Assembly: GCA_031178805.1 (NCBI GenBank) | Contig: JAPSIJ010000146.1 | Location: forward strand, 1 to 6,114 | Direction: 5' to 3' | DNA length: 6,114 bases | Source of the DNA: Cellulomonas sp. | GTDB taxonomy: Bacteria; Actinomycetota; Actinomycetes; Actinomycetales; Cellulomonadaceae | Part shown: positions 1-5,768 of the stretch, piece by piece | Layout: each line of letters begins with the position of its first letter | Position numbering within the stretch: position 1 is the first letter of the stretch | The notes under the pieces: model-generated | Databases searched by the model: none | What the model saw: the letters and a program-made list of their open reading frames with translations, nothing else | What the model was told of the DNA's origin: nothing | Translations under genes and position numbers: made by a program

Positions 1-2
1 GC

Positions 3-155
3 GACAACCTCGTCGAGGAGATCGAGATGCTCGGCCCCGTCCGCCTCTCGCAGGTCGAGGAGGCGCGGGCGGCGATCGTGCAGATCATCCGCCGGCTGGA
101 GGAGACCGGTCAGATCATCGTGCGGCGCGAGGGCGAGGACGAGTTCGTTGCCTGA
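3..155 (+). CDS. fliG: FliG C-terminal fragment, flagellar motor switch protein (5' end outside window)
   Basis: Only the last 50 codons are present. FliG sits on the cytoplasmic face of the rotor MS ring, takes torque from the MotA stator and helps set rotation direction. The fragment contains GPVRLSQVEEAR, then an IVQIIRRLEETGQIIV helix, and ends EGEDEFVA. This follows the end of well-studied FliG proteins (Salmonella-type GPVRLSQVENEQ...IVRRLAETGEMVI...EDTYV, from memory). By that alignment the acidic pair known as D288/D289 in enteric FliG is E-E here (fragment residues 5-6), and the arginine R297 is kept (fragment residue 14), so the charge pattern of the stator-facing surface is preserved. 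The N-terminal and middle domains and most of the torque helix lie upstream. The stop codon lies inside the start of fliH. Identity is near certain despite the short length. Confidence 0.95.
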   Translation, partial: DNLVEEIEMLGPVRLSQVEEARAAIVQIIRRLEETGQIIVRREGEDEFVA

Positions 156-921
156 CCTCGACTTCGTCCCGTTGCCGCGCACGGCGTCCGCCACCACCGG
201 CCCCGCCGCCGCGACCAGCCGTGCCGCGGTGCCCGGCCGCGCCGCGGTGCCCGCCGCTGCCCTGCCCGCCGCTGCCGTGCCCGCCGCCGCCGTGGCGGCC
301 GGGTCGGCGCCCGCGGTGCGCCCCGCGCTGCTCGCCGACCTGTCGGCCGCCGCGGCGCCCGTCGGCACCGTCGACCTGGCGCGCAGCGCCGGCTACGCGG
401 CCGGGTACGCCGCGGGCTTCGCTGCCGGGGCCCGACGCGCCGCCGTGCACGCCGAGGCGCAGGCCCACGCCGTGCGTGACCGCGCCGCGGGTGCGGAGGC
501 CGAGCGTGCCGCCCGGCACGCCGCCGCCGTCGCCGCCCTGGACGCGGCCGCCGCGGCCGCGCAGCGACGCGTGGAGCCGGTGCTCGACGACTGCCTCGAC
601 GCGGTGCACGCCGCCGCCGTCGAGCTCGCCGTCGCACTGCTCGGCGTCGAGCTGTCCGACGCCGGCCGGTCCGCCGCGGCCGCCGTGGCGCGCGCCCTCG
701 CGGTGCGTCCCGACGTGGACCCCGTCGCGGTCCGCCTGCACCCGAGCGACGTCGGCGTGCTGACGACGCTCGACCGCACGCCGCTGCCGGCGTCGGTGCG
801 CGTCGTGGCCGACGCCGCGCTGCAGCCGGGCGACGCCGTCGCCGAGCACGCCGACGGCCACGTCGACGCCCGCCTCGAGACGGCGGTCGCACGTGCGCGC
901 GCCGCCCTGGGGCTCGCATGA
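148..921 (+). CDS. fliH: FliH, flagellar export ATPase regulator/stator protein
   Basis: FliH (257 aa) dimerises, binds the FliI ATPase, restrains it and docks it at the C ring and export gate. Residues 23-60 form an Ala/Pro-rich low-complexity tether. Residues 82-94 are GYAAGYAAGFAAG, the glycine-spaced (GxxxG) helix repeat typical of FliH. Residues 95-145 are an Ala/Arg/Glu-rich helical stalk. Residues 146-257 match the FliI-binding C-terminal domain, with VAVRLHPSDV (193-202), VVADAALQPGDAV (219-231) and a final LETAVARARAAL helix. The TTG start at 148 overlaps fliG by 8 nt and has GAGGA at 135-139 eight bases upstream; a TTG at 172 is an alternative. The stop overlaps fliI in ATGA. There is no lysine and no tryptophan. 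Identity rests on the GxxxG repeat, the C-terminal domain and the position between fliG and fliI. Confidence 0.9.
   Translation: MPDLDFVPLPRTASATTGPAAATSRAAVPGRAAVPAAALPAAAVPAAAVAAGSAPAVRPALLADLSAAAAPVGTVDLARSAGYAAGYAAGFAAGARRAAVHAEAQAHAVRDRAAGAEAERAARHAAAVAALDAAAAAAQRRVEPVLDDCLDAVHAAAVELAVALLGVELSDAGRSAAAAVARALAVRPDVDPVAVRLHPSDVGVLTTLDRTPLPASVRVVADAALQPGDAVAEHADGHVDARLETAVARARAALGLA
223..300 (+). repeat. 15-nt period repeats encoding the Ala/Pro tether of FliH
   Basis: Units of the form GCC-GCN-GTG-CCC-GCC recur at 241-255, 256-270, 271-285 and 286-300 (the last diverged). They are preceded by a related unit at 223-240 that is longer by one codon. They encode A-A-V/L-P-A pentapeptides at FliH residues 26-51. 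The two middle copies (256-270, 271-285) differ at a single base. The unit length is five codons, as in the fliK repeat. Confidence 0.75.
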
Positions 922-2276
922 GCACGGCGCTGACCGCGCCTCCGGCCGTGCCGGGCGCCCCCGTGCGGGCACGGGACGCGTGGCGCGCGGCCGTGGCCGC
1001 GGCGCGCCCGGAGAGTGTCGGGGCCGTGCGGGCCGTCGTCGGCCTGTCCGTCGAGGTGGCCGGCACGGCGGCGGCCGTCGGTGAGCTCCTGCTGCTGGGC
1101 GAGGGCCGGGAGACCCTGCCCGCCGAGGTCGTCGCGACGTCCGGCGGGGGCCTGCGCTGCATGCCGCTCGGCCCGACGCAAGGGCTGCGCGCCGGCGACC
1201 CGGTGCGCGCCCTGGGCCACGGCCTGCGCGTCCCGGTCGGACGCGGCCTCCTCGGGCGTGTGCTCGACGGGCTCGGCCGTCCGATCGACGGGCGCGGACC
1301 GCTCGCCGCCGACGCGTGGGTGCCGCTCGACGGCCGCGCCCCGCACCCGCTGCAGCGCACCCGTGTCGACACCCCGCTGCCCCTCGGCGTGCGCGTGCTC
1401 GACTCGTTGGTCAGCGCGGGCCGGGGCCAGCGCCTCGGGCTGTTCGCCGGCTCCGGCGTGGGCAAGTCGAGCCTGCTGTCGATGATCGCCCGCGGCACGG
1501 AGGCCGAGGTGTCGGTCATCGCCCTCGTCGGCGAGCGCGGCCGCGAGGTGCGGGAGTTCCTCGAGGACGACCTCGGCCCCGAGGGCCTGGCGCGTTCCGT
1601 GGTCGTCGTCGCGACGTCGGACGAGCCGCCGCTCGTGCGCCTGCGCTCGGCGTTCGTGGCGACGCGCATCGCGGAGCACCTGCGCGACGGCGGGTCCCAC
1701 GCGGTCCTCATGATGGACTCGCTGACGCGCGTGGCCATGGCGCAGCGCGAGATCGGCCTGTCGGTGGGGGAGCCGCCCGCCACGCGCGGCTACCCGCCGA
1801 GCACGTTCGCCCTGCTCGCGCAGCTGCTCGAGCGGGCCGGCACGGGCCCCACCGGGTCCGTGACCGGTCTGTACACGGTCCTCGTCGACGGCGACGACCA
1901 CAACGAGCCGGTGGCCGACGCCGCGCGCTCGATCCTCGACGGGCACGTCGTGCTCGACCGCCGGCTGGCGGTCGCCGGGCACTTCCCGTCCGTCGACGCG
2001 CTGGGGTCGGTGAGTCGCGTCGCGTCGCGCGTCACGACGCCGCAGCAGCGCGCCGACGCCACGCGGCTGCGCGCCGTGATGGCGGCGCGGCGCCAGGCCC
2101 AGGACCTGATCGACGTCGGCGCGTACGTCGCGGGCTCGAACCCGCTGGTGGACACCGCCGTGACGAACGCCGACGCGATCGACCGGTTCCTGCGCCAGGG
2201 CATGGACGAGGCCGCGCCCGCGGACGACTCGTGGCAGCGCCTGCGCGCGCTCGTGCAGGGGATGGGGGAGTCGTGA
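918..2276 (+). CDS. fliI: FliI, flagellar type III export ATPase
   Basis: FliI is the cytoplasmic ATPase, related to F1 alpha/beta subunits, that energises unloading and delivery of export substrates at the flagellar gate. The 452 aa length is normal. Residues 1-30 are Ala/Pro-rich and would carry the FliH-binding N-terminus. A beta-barrel domain follows to about residue 105. The catalytic domain has Walker A AGSGVGKS (177-184, K183), GERGRE (205-210, with E206 at the catalytic glutamate position), Walker B VLMMD (263-267), GEPPATRGYPPS (285-296) and the ATPase alpha/beta signature PSVDALGSVS (357-366), followed by R367 at the arginine-finger position. All key residues are present, so the enzyme should be active. 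The ATG start overlaps the fliH stop by 4 nt and has only a weak GGGG (909-912) ahead, suggesting translational coupling. K183 is the only lysine in the protein. Confidence 0.98.
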   Translation: MSTALTAPPAVPGAPVRARDAWRAAVAAARPESVGAVRAVVGLSVEVAGTAAAVGELLLLGEGRETLPAEVVATSGGGLRCMPLGPTQGLRAGDPVRALGHGLRVPVGRGLLGRVLDGLGRPIDGRGPLAADAWVPLDGRAPHPLQRTRVDTPLPLGVRVLDSLVSAGRGQRLGLFAGSGVGKSSLLSMIARGTEAEVSVIALVGERGREVREFLEDDLGPEGLARSVVVVATSDEPPLVRLRSAFVATRIAEHLRDGGSHAVLMMDSLTRVAMAQREIGLSVGEPPATRGYPPSTFALLAQLLERAGTGPTGSVTGLYTVLVDGDDHNEPVADAARSILDGHVVLDRRLAVAGHFPSVDALGSVSRVASRVTTPQQRADATRLRAVMAARRQAQDLIDVGAYVAGSNPLVDTAVTNADAIDRFLRQGMDEAAPADDSWQRLRALVQGMGES

Positions 2277-2734
2277 GCCGTTCCTTCCCGCTCGCCGGTC
2301 TGCTGCGCCTGCGGGCGCTCGCGGAGGACCGCGCCGCCGGTGCGCTCGCCGCGGCGCGGCGCGAGCAGCGCAGCGCCGCCGACCGCGCCGGGCGCACCAC
2401 GGACGCGCTGGGCGCCTGGCGCCCGCCGCACGAGTCCGACCACGCGGCGTGGCAGGCGGCCGTCGCGGCGCGCGTCGCGCTCTCGTCGCTGCTCGTCGAG
2501 CAGGCGCACGTGGTGGCCCGGGCCGAGGAGACGGTGGCCCTGCGGCAGGAGGAGTGGTCGGCCGCGCGGACCCGCACGCGGGCGGTCGAGCGGCTGCAGG
2601 AGAAGCACGACGCCGCCGTGGCGACGGAGGAGGACCGGGCCGAGCAGCTCGCCCTCGACGAGGTCGCGGCACGGAGCACGGACCTCCCGAGCACCGGCGG
2701 CGCACCCGACGACACCACCGGAGGTGGCGCATGA
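2273..2734 (+). CDS. fliJ: FliJ, flagellar export ATPase central stalk/chaperone escort
   Basis: FliJ is a small coiled-coil protein that inserts into the FliI hexamer like the gamma subunit of F1-ATPase and links it to FlhA. This 153 aa protein begins SRSFPLAGLLRLRALAEDRA, close to the usual FliJ opening (F-x-L-x-x-L-L-x-x-R...E-D-x-A). A long charged helix covers about residues 14-48 and a second covers about 58-133, including RTRAVERLQEKHD (101-113) and LALDEVAAR (126-134). Together they form the expected antiparallel helical pair. The last 20 residues are a Gly/Thr/Pro/Asp tail that looks disordered. The GTG start at 2273 forms GTGA with the fliI stop, with AGGGGA at 2257-2262 ten bases upstream. 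The same frame is open much further upstream, but that stretch is a shadow of fliI. Sequence conservation in FliJ is low, so context carries part of the call. Confidence 0.9.
   Translation: MSRSFPLAGLLRLRALAEDRAAGALAAARREQRSAADRAGRTTDALGAWRPPHESDHAAWQAAVAARVALSSLLVEQAHVVARAEETVALRQEEWSAARTRTRAVERLQEKHDAAVATEEDRAEQLALDEVAARSTDLPSTGGAPDDTTGGGA
2720..2726 (+). promoter_or_regulatory. Strong ribosome binding site of fliK
   Basis: GGAGGTG is the best match in the window to the 16S rRNA anti-Shine-Dalgarno sequence. It lies inside the end of fliJ, with six bases between GGAGG and the fliK ATG at 2731. It decides the fliK start against the much longer open frame reaching back to 2449, which is only a shadow of fliJ. 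Confidence 0.75.
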
Positions 2735-4074
2735 CCGTGGCACCCGTGACCACGACGCCCCGCGCCGGCGGGCCGGCCGCGTCCCACGCCCCGACGGCCG
2801 GCGGGTCCGCGGACCCCTTCGCCGACGTGCTCGCGCGGGCCGACGTCGGCGCACCGCAGCAGCCGTGGCGGCACGCCCCCCGGGCGGAGCAGGACGGCGC
2901 CCCCGCCACCGGCGGTGCGCAGGCCGGTCCGTCCACCGACGCCCGGTCGGGCGGTGGCACCCGCGCCAGCGGTCCCGCTACCCCCGGTGCCGCCGACGCG
3001 CCGGTACCGGCGACCGTGCCGGCCGACCTGCCCGCGCTGATGGCGCTCGCCGGCACGGCGGTGCCCGCCGCGCCGACCGTCCCCGCGGCCACCGACGCCG
3101 CAGCCACCGCACCCACCGGGACCGCACTGACCGGGACCGCACTGGCCGGGACCGCACTGACCGACGCCGCACCCACCGCCACCGGTCCCACCGGCACCGC
3201 ACCGACCGCCGGCACCGCACCGACCGCCCGGGTCGCCGACGCGTCCGGGGCCGGCGCCGCCGGTCCGTCCGCCGCGGGCCTGCCGGCCGGGGGCGAGCCG
3301 CACCCGGTCGTGACGGCCACCGCGACCGGGGCGCCGGCCCCGCCGGCCGGCCAGGCCGTCCGGGCGCCTGCCGACGCCCCTCCCGCCGCCGGCGCGGGGT
3401 CCGCCGCGGCGGCACCACCGGCGGCGGACGCCGCGACGCCGACGACGGCCACGACCGCGGTCGCGACGCGCACCGCCGCGGCGACGGACATCGCCGCCGC
3501 GACCCCCGCGACGGCGACGACCGTGCCACCCGCCGCCGCGCCTGCCGGTGCACCGCTCGCGGCTGCCGCCGCCGCGCCGGCGGCCGAGGCCCCCGCACCG
3601 GCCCCCGCGCCGACGCACGTCCCGCTCGCCGAGCAGCTCGGCGCCCGCCTCCGGGCGGTCGGCGGTCTCGCCGCCGGGCGCCACGTGCTCACGGTGCCCG
3701 TGGACCCCGAGCAGCTCGGTCCGGTGCGCGTGGTCGCCCACATCTCCCCGGACGGTGTCCGCCTCGAGCTGGCGGGGGCCACGGACGCCGCCCGGGACGC
3801 GCTGCGTGCCGGCCTCGCCGACCTGCGGCGCGACCTCCAGCACGCCGGCCTGCGCGCCGAGGTCGGCCTCAGCGCGGGCGACGGCCGCGCGTCGGCCCAG
3901 GGCGGCGACGCCCGCACGGGACCCGACGCGCGCACCGGTCCCGACGACGGCGCCCGCCGCCCGCGCACGGCACCCGACGACCCCGCGGTGCCCCGGCCCA
4001 CCACGGGCGGCGCCCACCCGCCCGCCCGCGACCACCGTCAGCCCGGCACCGCCGGCATCGACCTCGTCCTCTGA
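2731..4074 (+). CDS. fliK: FliK, hook-length control protein (molecular ruler)
   Basis: FliK is secreted during hook assembly, measures hook length and switches the export gate from hook to filament substrates. This 447 aa protein has an N-terminal export region with DPFADVLARADV (28-39), containing an F-x-x-x-L motif. A very long low-complexity linker (about 50-295), rich in Ala, Pro, Thr and Gly, includes pentapeptide repeats of the GTALT type (129-166). The C-terminal Flg_hook domain (about 298-385) has LTVPVDPEQLGPVRV (320-334) and helices ARDALRAGLADLRRDLQHAG (354-373). A disordered tail follows, with DARTGP repeated twice (393-404). F30 and W46 are the only Phe/Trp/Tyr residues, and there is no lysine or cysteine. 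The start overlaps the fliJ stop in ATGA. The call rests on the Flg_hook domain and on position directly before flgD and flgE; linkers in this family are not conserved. Confidence 0.92.
   Translation: MTVAPVTTTPRAGGPAASHAPTAGGSADPFADVLARADVGAPQQPWRHAPRAEQDGAPATGGAQAGPSTDARSGGGTRASGPATPGAADAPVPATVPADLPALMALAGTAVPAAPTVPAATDAAATAPTGTALTGTALAGTALTDAAPTATGPTGTAPTAGTAPTARVADASGAGAAGPSAAGLPAGGEPHPVVTATATGAPAPPAGQAVRAPADAPPAAGAGSAAAAPPAADAATPTTATTAVATRTAAATDIAAATPATATTVPPAAAPAGAPLAAAAAAPAAEAPAPAPAPTHVPLAEQLGARLRAVGGLAAGRHVLTVPVDPEQLGPVRVVAHISPDGVRLELAGATDAARDALRAGLADLRRDLQHAGLRAEVGLSAGDGRASAQGGDARTGPDARTGPDDGARRPRTAPDDPAVPRPTTGGAHPPARDHRQPGTAGIDLVL
3101..3226 (+). repeat. 15-nt tandem repeat tract in the fliK linker
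   Basis: Three near-identical copies of CCGGGACCGCACTGA run head to tail at 3116-3130, 3131-3145 (one mismatch, final G) and 3146-3160. Degenerate copies follow at 3161-3175, 3176-3190 and 3191-3205, with traces up to about 3226 and just before 3116. The unit is five codons long and encodes a T-G-T-A-L type pentapeptide, so copy-number change would keep the reading frame. The near-identity of the central copies at DNA level points to recent slippage or duplication. Confidence 0.85.
3907..3942 (+). repeat. Two-copy 18-nt repeat in the fliK tail
   Basis: Two adjacent 18-nt units (3907-3924 and 3925-3942) each encode DARTGP. They differ at a few third codon positions. They lie after the Flg_hook domain, in the presumably disordered C-terminal tail of FliK. 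Confidence 0.7.
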
Positions 4075-4077
4075 CCC

Positions 4078-4081
4078 GGAG
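4078..4081 (+). promoter_or_regulatory. Ribosome binding site of flgD
   Basis: GGAG lies six bases before the ATG at 4088, in the 13-nt gap after fliK. It supports this ATG as the flgD start, although the same frame is open upstream to 3548 as a shadow of fliK. Confidence 0.65.
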
Positions 4082-4087
4082 CGCCCC

Positions 4088-4534
4088 ATGAGCATCGACG
4101 TCTCGTCCCTGACGAGCACCCGGACCACGGCCGCGGCCGGCACGCAGCCGTCCAACGAGCTGGACAAGCAGGCATTCCTCGAGCTGCTCGTCACCCAGCT
4201 GCGGTACCAGGACCCCAGCGCCCCCATGGACTCCTCGCAGCTCATGGCGCAGACCTCGCAGCTGACCACCATGGAGGCCCTCGTGGAGCTGTCCGGCACC
4301 CAGCGCGAGGCGTTCGCCCTGCAGATGCGGGCGTCCGCCGCGCAGCTCGTCGGCCGTGAGGTGACGTGGTCCGGTGACGACGGCGTGACCCGCACGGGCG
4401 TCGTCACGACCGTCTCCTACGCCGGCCCCGTGCCGACCGTCCGGGTCGGCGACACCGACCTGCCCCTCGACGCCGTCGCGACCGTCACCGCGCCCGGCAC
4501 CACCCCGACCGCACCGACCACCCCCGCCGCCTGA
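4088..4534 (+). CDS. flgD: FlgD, hook cap/scaffold protein (short form)
   Basis: FlgD is exported through the flagellum and caps the growing hook so that FlgE subunits polymerise. The 148 aa protein has a variable Ser/Thr-rich N-terminus, then the conserved FlgD core at about residues 24-72: LDKQAFLELLVTQLRYQDP (25-43), PMDSSQLMAQTSQLTTMEAL (46-65) and VELSG (66-70). The motif FLELL (30-34) matches the FLTLL export-gate recognition site of Salmonella FlgD (from memory). Residues 88-136 (VGREVTW...VRVGDTDLPLDAVATVTAP) look like the tudor-like barrel strands flanking the cap domain. No FlgD Ig-like (Fn3) insert is present, so the protein is far shorter than the enteric form of about 230 aa. The tail is Pro/Thr/Ala-rich. 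A single lysine (K27) is present. The gene starts 13 nt after fliK. Confidence 0.95.
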   Translation: MSIDVSSLTSTRTTAAAGTQPSNELDKQAFLELLVTQLRYQDPSAPMDSSQLMAQTSQLTTMEALVELSGTQREAFALQMRASAAQLVGREVTWSGDDGVTRTGVVTTVSYAGPVPTVRVGDTDLPLDAVATVTAPGTTPTAPTTPAA

Positions 4535-4545
4535 CGCGGACCACC

Positions 4546-4552
4546 GAAGGGA
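4546..4552 (+). promoter_or_regulatory. Ribosome binding site of flgE
   Basis: GAAGGGA sits eight bases before the flgE ATG, in the 26-nt flgD-flgE gap. No inverted repeat or promoter-like sequence is seen in this gap, so flgE is presumably read from the same transcript. Confidence 0.65.
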
Positions 4553-4560
4553 CCTGACCC

Positions 4561-5739
4561 ATGCTCCGCTCGCTCTTCTCCGGCATCAGCGGTCTGCGCA
4601 GCCACCAGACCATGCTCGACGTGACCGGCAACAACATCGCCAACGTCAACACGACCGGCTTCAAGTCCTCGCAGATCCAGTTCCAGGACACCCTCAGCCA
4701 GGTCGTCCAGAACGCCGGCGGCCCGCAGGCCGGCGTCGGCGGCACGAACCCCGCACAGGTGGGCCTCGGCGTGCGCGTCGCCGGCATCACCACGAGCTTC
4801 ACGCAGGGCGCCTCCCAGCTGACGGGCCGCAGCACCGACATGATGATCCAGGGCGACGGCTTCTTCGTCGTCCGCAAGGGCACCGAGACGTTCTACACGC
4901 GCGCCGGCTCGTTCGACTTCGACGCGACCGGCCAGATGGTGCTGCCCGGCGAGGGTGCGCTCGTGCAGGGCTGGGCCGCCGTCAACGGCGTCGTGGACAC
5001 GAACGGCCCGCTGGTCGACCTCGGCGTGCCCGCCGGGGCCGTCATGAACGCGGTCGCCACGCGCAACGCCGCGTACAAGGGGAACCTCGACGCGTCCGCG
5101 GCCGACGGCACCACGCTGACGCGGGTGGTCACGGTCTACGACAGCACGGGCGTGGAGCGGGACCTCCAGCTCACGTTCACCAAGGCGGCGACCGGCTGGT
5201 CCCTCGGCGCCACGGACGGCACCGCCACGGTCCCCGCGACGCCGCTGACCTTCGACGCGAACGGCCGGCTGACGGCCCCGACGGCCCTCACGGTGGGCGG
5301 CGTCGCCGTCGACCTCGCCCGCATCACCGGGTTCGCCGGTCTCGAGAACGTCACCGCCGACACGCAGGACGGCCAGGCCGCCGGTGTGCTGCAGTCCTTC
5401 TCGCTCAACGCGGACGGCACGATCGTGGGCTCGTTCTCCAACTCGCTGAAGCAGGTCGTCGGCCGCATCGCGCTCGGCGGGTTCACCAACCCGGCGGGTC
5501 TGGAGAAGGCCGGCGGGTCGCTGTTCCGCACGACCGTGAACTCGGGGGAGGCGCAGCTGGGCGCCGCGGGCCAGGGCGGCCGCGGCACCCTCGCGGGCGG
5601 CATGCTGGAGATGTCGAACGTCGACCTCTCCAGCGAGTTCACCAGCCTGATCATCGCCCAGCGCGGTTTCCAGGCGAACTCCCGCGTCATCACCACCTCC
5701 GACGAGCTGCTCCAGGAGCTCGTCAACCTCAAGCGCTGA
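4561..5739 (+). CDS. flgE: FlgE, flagellar hook protein
   Basis: FlgE polymerises outside the cell into the curved hook, the universal joint between rod and filament. The N-terminus MLRSLFSGISGLRSHQTMLD and GNNIANVNTTGFKSS (23-37) are the rod/hook-family signature. FQDTL (41-45) aligns with the FADMF export-gate motif of enteric FlgE (from memory). MIQGDGFFVVRKG (95-107) and YTRAGSFDFDATG (112-124) mark the shared FlgE/F/G core. Residues about 165-290 form the variable outer domain, with TVYDSTGVERDLQLTFTK (191-208). The C-terminal helix EMSNVDLSSEF...IIAQRGFQANSRVITTSDELLQELVNLKR (350-392) closes the core. At 392 aa it is a full-length hook protein, not a rod protein. It has no cysteine. Unlike the upstream genes it keeps seven lysines. 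No signal peptide is seen, as expected for a type III export substrate. Confidence 0.97.
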   Translation: MLRSLFSGISGLRSHQTMLDVTGNNIANVNTTGFKSSQIQFQDTLSQVVQNAGGPQAGVGGTNPAQVGLGVRVAGITTSFTQGASQLTGRSTDMMIQGDGFFVVRKGTETFYTRAGSFDFDATGQMVLPGEGALVQGWAAVNGVVDTNGPLVDLGVPAGAVMNAVATRNAAYKGNLDASAADGTTLTRVVTVYDSTGVERDLQLTFTKAATGWSLGATDGTATVPATPLTFDANGRLTAPTALTVGGVAVDLARITGFAGLENVTADTQDGQAAGVLQSFSLNADGTIVGSFSNSLKQVVGRIALGGFTNPAGLEKAGGSLFRTTVNSGEAQLGAAGQGGRGTLAGGMLEMSNVDLSSEFTSLIIAQRGFQANSRVITTSDELLQELVNLKR

Positions 5740-5752
5740 CGCGGCTGACGAC

Positions 5753-5758
5753 GGGGAG
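5753..5758 (+). promoter_or_regulatory. Ribosome binding site of the last gene
   Basis: GGGGAG lies ten bases before the ATG at 5769, in the 29-nt gap after flgE. It supports 5769 rather than the in-frame ATG at 5787 as the start. Confidence 0.6.
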
Positions 5759-5768
5759 CTGACCGGTC

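Noticed and set aside
110..1783. A 557-codon minus-strand open frame opposite fliG, fliH and fliI.
   Set aside because: Low-complexity Arg/Pro/Ser sequence, no family resemblance, fully overlapped by conserved genes; a GC shadow.
1316..2272. Upstream extension of the fliJ frame through fliI.
   Set aside because: Translation is Arg/Pro-rich shadow sequence of fliI. The GTG at 2273 gives the typical FliJ N-terminus and the GTGA overlap.
2449..2733. Upstream extension of the fliK frame, which would add 94 residues.
   Set aside because: It overlaps conserved fliJ out of frame, gives Arg/Gly-rich nonsense sequence, and the ATG at 2731 has a strong GGAGGTG site.
3101..3226. Tandem repeats considered as a CRISPR array.
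   Set aside because: Units are only 15 nt, directly adjacent without spacers, and in frame with the fliK coding sequence.
393..4004. A 1203-codon open frame on the minus strand across fliH-fliK.
   Set aside because: It runs opposite to well-supported flagellar genes. It is Arg/Ala/Gly-rich with no recognisable domain. Long antisense frames are expected where third codon positions are nearly all G or C, since stop codons become rare.
3548..4087. Upstream extension of the flgD frame through fliK.
   Set aside because: Arg/Pro/Ser shadow of fliK; the ATG at 4088 has GGAG upstream and gives the expected FlgD length for short forms.
4535..4560. Possible terminator or promoter between flgD and flgE (also 4075-4087 and 5740-5768).
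   Set aside because: The gaps are 13-29 nt, with no inverted repeat, T-run or promoter-like boxes that I can see; they hold only ribosome binding sites.
5136..5732. Minus-strand open frame of 198 codons opposite flgE.
   Set aside because: It mirrors conserved flgE codons and has no recognisable features of its own.
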